Assembly (NCBI RefSeq): GCF_019740315.1
Contig: NZ_JAHXZR010000003.1
Span: 551,357-615,356, forward strand
Origin: Oceanobacter mangrovi
GTDB taxonomy: Bacteria > Pseudomonadota > Gammaproteobacteria > Pseudomonadales > Oceanobacteraceae
DNA length: 64,000 nucleotides
Direction: 5' to 3'
Shown: positions 59,823 through 64,000 of the stretch, piece by piece
How the letters are laid out: every line of letters starts with the position of its first letter
Numbering within the stretch: the first letter of the stretch is position 1
The notes under the pieces: model-generated
Databases searched by the model: none
Told to the model about the DNA's origin: nothing
What the model saw: the letters and a program-made list of their open reading frames with translations, nothing else
Program-made: the position numbers and the translations under genes

Positions 59823-60701
59823 ATGGAATACAAGGACTTGCAGGCCTTTATTACGCTTTCTTCAACCTTGCATCTGGGGCGGGCAGCAGAACTCCTGCAT
59901 ATGAGTGCATCGACTCTCAGCCGGCGGCTGGCGCGAATGGAAGAAGAAATCGGTGCCACGCTGATGTCGCGAGACAGCTCGCCGCTGGAATTGACCATCG
60001 CGGGAGAGCGGTTTCGCCGCCATGCCGAACAAACCCTGTTCGACTGGCAGACCCTGCGTAACGAGGTCAAAACCGGTGTCAGTGATCTGGCAGGTCAACT
60101 GACCTTGTTCTGTTCGGTTACGGCCAGTTTTACGGTGTTGCCGGATTTGCTGTCGCGTTTCAGGGAGCAGTATCCCAATGTTGATCTGAATATTCTGACC
60201 GGCGACGCCGCCGAGTCGATTCCGCGGCTGGCCTCCAGTGATGCCGACCTGGTGGTCGCCGCACGTCCGGAAACCCTTGAGCAGGGTCTGACCTTTCGGG
60301 CGCTGACTTCCAGTCCATTGCTGTTTATTGCGCCGCGAAATATGGCCGTGATTCCCGCGCTGACCAAAGGTGAACCGGACTGGCCCAATGTTCCCATGGT
60401 GTTGTCGTCTACCGGACTGGCGCGCTCGCGGGTTGAACAGTGGTTTGCCGACAAGCAGTTAAAACCTCATATCTATGCTCAGGTATCAGGTAATGAAGCG
60501 ATCGTTAGTATGGTGTCTCTGGGGGTTGGTGTTGGAGTGGTGCCCGAGCTGGTGTTGCGCAACAGCCCGGTGGCTTCCAGGGTGCGGGTGATGTCGGTGC
60601 AGCCAGAACTGGAGCCTTTCCTGATTGGTCTATGCTGTCACTCCCATCGACTGCAGGAGCCACTGATTCAGGCGCTCTGGAAGACAGCATTTGATGGATA
60701 G
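59823..60701 (+). CDS. ilvY: IlvY, LysR-type activator of ilvC
   Basis: The 292-residue protein has a LysR-type N-terminal domain ([20 protein letters not shown] and [18 protein letters not shown]) and a two-lobed effector domain. The [17 protein letters not shown] and [15 protein letters not shown] segments resemble E. coli IlvY closely. IlvY activates ilvC when acetolactate or acetohydroxybutyrate binds. Gene order (divergent from ilvC) and the palindrome between them confirm the call. Confidence 0.94.
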   Translation: MEYKDLQAFITLSSTLHLGRAAELLHMSASTLSRRLARMEEEIGATLMSRDSSPLELTIAGERFRRHAEQTLFDWQTLRNEVKTGVSDLAGQLTLFCSVTASFTVLPDLLSRFREQYPNVDLNILTGDAAESIPRLASSDADLVVAARPETLEQGLTFRALTSSPLLFIAPRNMAVIPALTKGEPDWPNVPMVLSSTGLARSRVEQWFADKQLKPHIYAQVSGNEAIVSMVSLGVGVGVVPELVLRNSPVASRVRVMSVQPELEPFLIGLCCHSHRLQEPLIQALWKTAFDG

Positions 60702-60798
60702 CGCATAATGCGGCTACCCGTTGGCTGGATCAGAGGCAATAGGCTCCGATAAACCGGGAGCAATCCAGCCACATTTCTAATGAGGATTGTTTTGACCC

Positions 60799-61593
60799 AT
60801 GAACCATTTCGATCACCCTACTGAAGACTCGTCAGTCGACGATCATCACGCCGTAGAAAACGAACCCAGAAAACCAGGCTGGAAAGGTGGCAAGGGCATT
60901 TACCTGTTGCCAAATCTGTTCACAACGGCGGCGTTGTTTTCCGGCTTCTACGCCATTATTGCAGCGATGAACGGTCACTTTGAAAAAGCCGCTGTGGCTA
61001 TTTTTGTGGCGATGATTCTGGATGGCCTGGACGGCCGGGTTGCCCGACTGACCAATACCCAGAGTGACTTCGGCGCTGAGTACGACAGTCTGTCGGATAT
61101 GGTGTCCTTTGGTATGGCGCCCGCGTTGGTCGCCTTCAGCTGGGCGCTGCAGGATCTCGGTAAAGTCGGCTGGGTTGCGGCCTTTGTTTATGCTGCTGGT
61201 GCGGCTCTGCGACTGGCACGCTTTAATACCCAGTTGGCAGTGGCGGATAAAAACTTCTTCACGGGGTTGGCCAGTCCTTCGGCGGCGGCTTTGGTCGCCG
61301 GTACCGTTTGGATGTTCAGTGACGCCGGTGTGCCGGGTAGTGACGTTGCCTGGTTGATGGCGGTTCTGGTGCCGGTAGCTGGTTTGCTGATGGTCAGTAA
61401 CGTGCGTTACCACAGCTTCAAAGGATTGGATCTGCGTGGCAAAGTACCGTTTGTCGCCTTGCTGGCGGTCGTGTTGGTGTTTGTGGTGGTTTCGATTGAC
61501 CCGGCCAAAGTATTGCTGCTGTTCTTCTTTGTTTATTCGATGTCTGGCCCGGCATTTGAAGCCTGGGATCGCTGGATTAAGAAAAAGGCATAA
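60799..61593 (+). CDS. pssA: CDP-diacylglycerol-serine O-phosphatidyltransferase
   Basis: The 264-residue inner-membrane enzyme makes phosphatidylserine from CDP-diacylglycerol and serine. It carries the CDP-alcohol phosphotransferase motif DG-x2-AR-x8-G-x3-D-x3-[19 protein letters not shown], then AEYDSLSD (about 75-101). About seven membrane helices follow. The N-terminal 30 residues are hydrophilic and rich in His and acidic residues, longer than some homologues. It is the Bacillus-type (CDP-AP) enzyme rather than the E. coli PLD-type Pss. It is the gene before the structured msrP leader. Confidence 0.93.
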   Translation: MNHFDHPTEDSSVDDHHAVENEPRKPGWKGGKGIYLLPNLFTTAALFSGFYAIIAAMNGHFEKAAVAIFVAMILDGLDGRVARLTNTQSDFGAEYDSLSDMVSFGMAPALVAFSWALQDLGKVGWVAAFVYAAGAALRLARFNTQLAVADKNFFTGLASPSAAALVAGTVWMFSDAGVPGSDVAWLMAVLVPVAGLLMVSNVRYHSFKGLDLRGKVPFVALLAVVLVFVVVSIDPAKVLLLFFFVYSMSGPAFEAWDRWIKKKA

Positions 61594-61614
61594 TTTGTTG
61601 TAAGAAACAGCGGA

Positions 61615-61675
61615 ATTCTTCGACTCCGGGTAATCAAAGATTATCTTGCCAGAGGGCAAACAGGAGTCGAAGAAT
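61615..61675 (+). promoter_or_regulatory. Structured msrP leader: three-way junction over the RBS
   Basis: ATTCTTCGACTCC (61615-61627) is the exact complement of GGAGTCGAAGAAT (61663-61675), which holds the msrP Shine-Dalgarno sequence and the first two bases of its ATG. Two small perfect hairpins lie between the arms: TAATC/GATTA (61631-61643) and TTGCC/GGCAA (61646-61659). As RNA this folds into a compact three-way junction that would block msrP translation until opened. A short inverted-repeat element is an alternative. Confidence 0.6.
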
Positions 61676-62684
61676 GCTGATCAAGATGCGCAAGACCAGC
61701 GATCCGCTGGCGTCAGAAATAACCTCGCAAAGTACTTATCTGAATCGTCGCCAATTTATGGCGGCTTCTTCCCTGACTCTGGCAGGTGCCAGCTTACTCT
61801 CGGCGGGCTCTGCTTCTGCTTTGGTGATGCGTGATACTTCCTCGTCAGCAGCCAGGCCTGAATGGTTGGCCAAACAAATCCTGCAGGCGAAAGATTCCCC
61901 ATGGGGCAGTGATGAAGTGCCTGCGCCCTACAGTGCGATTACCAACTACAACAATTTTTACGAATTCGGTTATGACAAGGATGATCCGGCGCGTTATGCC
62001 AGCAAACTGATAACGGACCCATGGTCCGTCAAGGTCGAAGGTGCTTGTGAAAATCCGGGTACGCTGTCGCTGGAGGACTTACTTAAGGGCATCGCACTGG
62101 AAGAGCGAATCTATCGCCTGCGTTGTGTCGAGGCCTGGTCGATGGTGATTCCCTGGATTGGCTTTCCACTGGCTGACCTGCTGAAACGTTTCAAACCCTT
62201 GTCTTCTGCCAAATACGTGCAATTTCAGACGCTGGTCGACAAAAGCCAAATGCCGGAACAGCGCAGCCGTTTTGCCCTGATCGATTGGCCGTATCAGGAA
62301 GCATTGCGTATGGATGAGGCGATGCATCCGCTAACCATTATGGCCGTTGGCTTATATGGGGAAATTCTTCCGAATCAGAACGGTGCGCCGCTGCGCCTGG
62401 TTGTACCGTGGAAATACGGCTTCAAGAGTATCAAGTCGATCGTTGGCATCCGCTTTACCGAACAACAACCTAACACCACCTGGAGTGACATCGCCGCCAA
62501 TGAATATGGCTTCTACGCCAACGTGAATCCACAAGTGGATCACCCACGCTGGAGCCAGGCTCACGAACGTCGCTTGCCGAGTGGCTTATTGGCACCCAAC
62601 AGAATCGAAACCCGGATGTTTAATGGTTACGGCGAAGAGGTCGCATCCTTGTATAGCGGTATGGATCTGAAAAAGTTCTATTGA
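61674..62684 (+). CDS. msrP: MsrP, periplasmic methionine-sulfoxide reductase
   Basis: MsrP is the molybdenum-cofactor subunit of the MsrPQ system that repairs oxidised methionine in periplasmic proteins. The 336-residue product has a twin-arginine signal ([16 protein letters not shown], about 24-39). The molybdenum-ligating cysteine is in [15 protein letters not shown] (about 147), with conserved [20 protein letters not shown] and [10 protein letters not shown]. The ATG at 61674 is the first of two (the other at 61686); its ribosome-binding site is part of a 13-bp stem. msrQ follows 12 bases later. Confidence 0.96.
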   Translation: MLIKMRKTSDPLASEITSQSTYLNRRQFMAASSLTLAGASLLSAGSASALVMRDTSSSAARPEWLAKQILQAKDSPWGSDEVPAPYSAITNYNNFYEFGYDKDDPARYASKLITDPWSVKVEGACENPGTLSLEDLLKGIALEERIYRLRCVEAWSMVIPWIGFPLADLLKRFKPLSSAKYVQFQTLVDKSQMPEQRSRFALIDWPYQEALRMDEAMHPLTIMAVGLYGEILPNQNGAPLRLVVPWKYGFKSIKSIVGIRFTEQQPNTTWSDIAANEYGFYANVNPQVDHPRWSQAHERRLPSGLLAPNRIETRMFNGYGEEVASLYSGMDLKKFY

Positions 62685-62696
62685 GAGATCCGGACA

Positions 62697-63305
62697 ATGA
62701 ATAAATCACTCCGTAAGCTGCTGGTTTTTACGTTGGGGCTTTTGCCTTTGTTGTGGATCGGCTGGAAAGTCGTACGACTACAAATGGGAGAGTGGGATGT
62801 ACTGGGGCCAGAACCAGGAAGGGCTATTGTTTTCTTCACCGGGACCTGGACCTTTGTTTTTCTGCTGCTGGGACTCTCCTGCTCGACCTTGAGGCGATTG
62901 GGTGTGGCACAGCTCATGTTGCATCGACGCATGATAGGTTTGTTTGCATTCTTCTACGCGACCTTGCACCTGCTCTCGTATATGGCTTTCTTGTTGGCCT
63001 GGCAGTGGAGTGACATCCTCAGTGAAGTTATCGAACGGCCGTATCTGACCTTTGGCTTTATTGCCTGGCTGTTACTGCTACCGCTGGCTGCTACATCCAT
63101 GAATTATTGGCAGCGTAAACTGGGAAGGCGATGGAGAACTCTTCATCAGCTGGTTTATGTCGTTGGCGTTTTGGTCGCCGTGCATTATTTGCTGCAGATT
63201 CGTTCAAACTGGTTCGAACCGGTTCTGTATTCTTCTCTGATGGCTGCACTGCTATTGGAACGTTTGGCTTTGGTGGCTAAAAAACGTCGATTATTTGCCC
63301 TGTAA
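62697..63305 (+). CDS. msrQ: MsrQ, haem-binding membrane subunit
   Basis: MsrQ passes electrons from the quinone pool or a flavin reductase to MsrP. The 202-residue product has about six membrane helices and the expected haem histidines in MLHRRMIGLFAFFYATLHLLSY and in TLHQLVYVVGVLVAVHYLLQ. Length and order (msrP-msrQ) match E. coli YedYZ. The rRNA operon promoter region begins straight after its stop. Confidence 0.95.
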   Translation: MNKSLRKLLVFTLGLLPLLWIGWKVVRLQMGEWDVLGPEPGRAIVFFTGTWTFVFLLLGLSCSTLRRLGVAQLMLHRRMIGLFAFFYATLHLLSYMAFLLAWQWSDILSEVIERPYLTFGFIAWLLLLPLAATSMNYWQRKLGRRWRTLHQLVYVVGVLVAVHYLLQIRSNWFEPVLYSSLMAALLLERLALVAKKRRLFAL

Positions 63306-63324
63306 AAAAACTTTCACAAAGAGA

Positions 63325-63352
63325 TTGACTCAAAATGAGGCGTCCCTATAAT
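63325..63352 (+). promoter_or_regulatory. rRNA promoter, first (distal)
   Basis: TTGACT (63325-63330) and TATAAT (63347-63352) are separated by 16 bases and followed by a GC-rich GCGCGCC discriminator, the form expected of a growth-rate- and ppGpp-controlled promoter. It is only 20 bases beyond the msrQ stop. Confidence 0.8.
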
Positions 63353-63601
63353 GCGCGCCTCTTCACTGCTTCGGCAGCGAAGGACGGCGAAAAGAGTGTG
63401 TTTAACCGCTCGGGTCGCCGGATTCTTTTGAGTCTCCTGGATGTTTGTAGTCGGGTAGGCTGAAAAGAAAAACTTCAATCAGGTGTTGATCTTCCAGATT
63501 ATTCGCGTATTATTCGCCGCCTTGATTCGAGATGCTCGGTTGTTTGATTGAGTGTTTCGGCTGTAAGTGATTGTTTTTGAAAGAGATTTTAAAAATAACG
63601 C

Positions 63602-63629
63602 TTGACAGTGAAAAATGGCGCTGTAGAAT
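63602..63629 (+). promoter_or_regulatory. rRNA promoter, second
   Basis: TTGACA (63602-63607) and TAGAAT (63624-63629), 16-base spacer, followed by ACGCGCC. The downstream CGCGCCTC run resembles that of the first promoter. Confidence 0.82.
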
Positions 63630-63715
63630 ACGCGCCTCGTTTCGGATAAGTCTGAAGCGGTTGAGGGTTTGGTTTCGGTGGTTGGTTTTAATCGAAACGA
63701 TTTGAAAAAAACTTC

Positions 63716-63743
63716 TTGACACCGGGCTTTGATTCAGTAGAAT
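63716..63743 (+). promoter_or_regulatory. rRNA promoter, third (proximal)
   Basis: TTGACA (63716-63721) and TAGAAT (63738-63743), 16-base spacer, followed by GTGCAGCCC. An A-rich tract just upstream could act as an UP element. It is about 190 bases before 16S rRNA. Confidence 0.82.
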
Positions 63744-63772
63744 GTGCAGCCCGATTCGACGACAGGTCGAAC

Positions 63773-63784
63773 AGTTCTTTAAAA
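63773..63784 (+). promoter_or_regulatory. boxA-like antitermination element
   Basis: AGTTCTTTAAAA resembles the rRNA leader boxA (TGCTCTTTAACA) bound by NusB/NusE, and lies in the expected place between the last promoter and 16S rRNA. Confidence 0.6.
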
Positions 63785-63939
63785 ATTCAGCATTAAGTAA
63801 TTCGTGTGGGTGCTTACTGAGACGATTTGTAGTCACAAATTATCAAGTAAGAACTCGTCGATAATTCATTTACGTGAATGTTAACAGTTTTATTCTTGAG
63901 CAAGATTTAGATTGGATATTCCACCAATCGAAACTTTTT

Positions 63940-64000
63940 AAACTGAAGAGTTTGATCATGGCTCAGATTGAACGCTGGCGGCAGGCTTAACACATGCAAG
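63940..64000 (+). rRNA. 16S ribosomal RNA, 5' end only
   Basis: The last 61 bases begin AAACTGAAGAGTTTGATCAT and continue into GGCTCAGATTGAACGCTGGC, the universal bacterial 16S 5' end (including the 27F primer site). The mature 5' end is placed by alignment to E. coli. The rest of the operon lies beyond the window. Confidence 0.98.

Larger units (their letters stand above)
63306..63939. other. rRNA operon promoter and leader region
   Basis: This 634-base gene-free stretch between msrQ and 16S rRNA carries three sigma-70 promoters in tandem, a boxA-like element and a leader with inverted repeats expected for 16S precursor processing by RNase III. A 108-codon minus-strand frame here (63510-63836) crosses two promoters and is not credible as a gene. 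Confidence 0.85.

Noticed and set aside
60832..61659. 275-codon minus-strand frame opposite pssA
   Set aside because: Antisense to a well-conserved membrane enzyme; His/Gln/Arg-rich shadow translation.
63510..63836. 108-codon minus-strand frame in the rRNA leader
   Set aside because: It overlaps two rRNA promoters and the boxA-like element on the opposite strand.

Overview
The window reads as ordinary chromosome of a free-living, flagellated, aerobic gammaproteobacterium, most like the marine Oceanospirillales/Pseudomonadales. Supporting signs are the System I cytochrome c maturation cluster, the CrbS/CrbR acetate switch, a rhombosortase with a GlyGly-CTERM substrate, the ilvY-ilvC and msrPQ pairs, many LysR/AraC/TetR regulators, and a 16S rRNA start at the right edge. 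Genus cannot be fixed from what is visible. No tRNA, CRISPR array, prophage or intact insertion sequence was seen.

Layout. 1-4.4 kb: c-di-GMP genes (partial PilZ protein, GGDEF protein), a Bax-like glucosaminidase lipoprotein, an OlsB-like acyltransferase and hypotheticals. 4.4-7.3 kb: a membrane thioredoxin overlapping hemN, an FNR/Anr box, and a TetR regulator. 7.3-16.7 kb: an orphan FliK/FlhB-C-terminal pair, then the complete, tightly overlapping ccmABCDEFGHI operon. 16.7-17.1 kb: gene-free stretch bounded by two REP-like palindromes with compensatory stem changes.

17.1-30.0 kb is the most unusual region. Five consecutive minus-strand genes encode large secreted proteins built from DUF11-type repeat modules (1032, 350, 155, 406 and 1956 residues), followed by a small outer-membrane barrel. 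The 1956-residue protein joins DUF11/CnaB-like modules, an OmpA-type peptidoglycan-binding domain, an Ig-like region and a predicted C-terminal barrel of about 800 residues. Shared N- and C-terminal modules suggest a co-exported surface assembly with its own outer-membrane partner. I know of no described function.

30-43.3 kb is an acetate module: acs, response regulator crbR, hybrid kinase crbS with a transporter-like sensor domain, a cNMP/CBS/DUF294 protein with a DEDDh exonuclease, a D-2-hydroxyacid dehydrogenase, and a large/small-subunit sodium:solute symporter. A 14-bp motif occurs upstream of acs and twice upstream of the symporter, and is a good candidate for the CrbR operator. 43.3-50.5 kb: dgt, a CHAD protein, a YgjP-like peptidase, a 5'-nucleotidase lipoprotein, lepB, a 34-residue membrane peptide gene and a thioredoxin-fold protein. 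50.8-57 kb: M6 protease plus rhombosortase, a NUDIX hydrolase, an AraC regulator, a glutaredoxin, a lipoprotein and a GST. 57-63.3 kb: an LrhA-like regulator, ilvC/ilvY with a clear operator, pssA, and msrPQ behind a leader that can fold into a three-way junction hiding the msrP ribosome-binding site. 63.3-64 kb: three tandem rRNA promoters, a boxA-like element and the first 61 bases of 16S rRNA.
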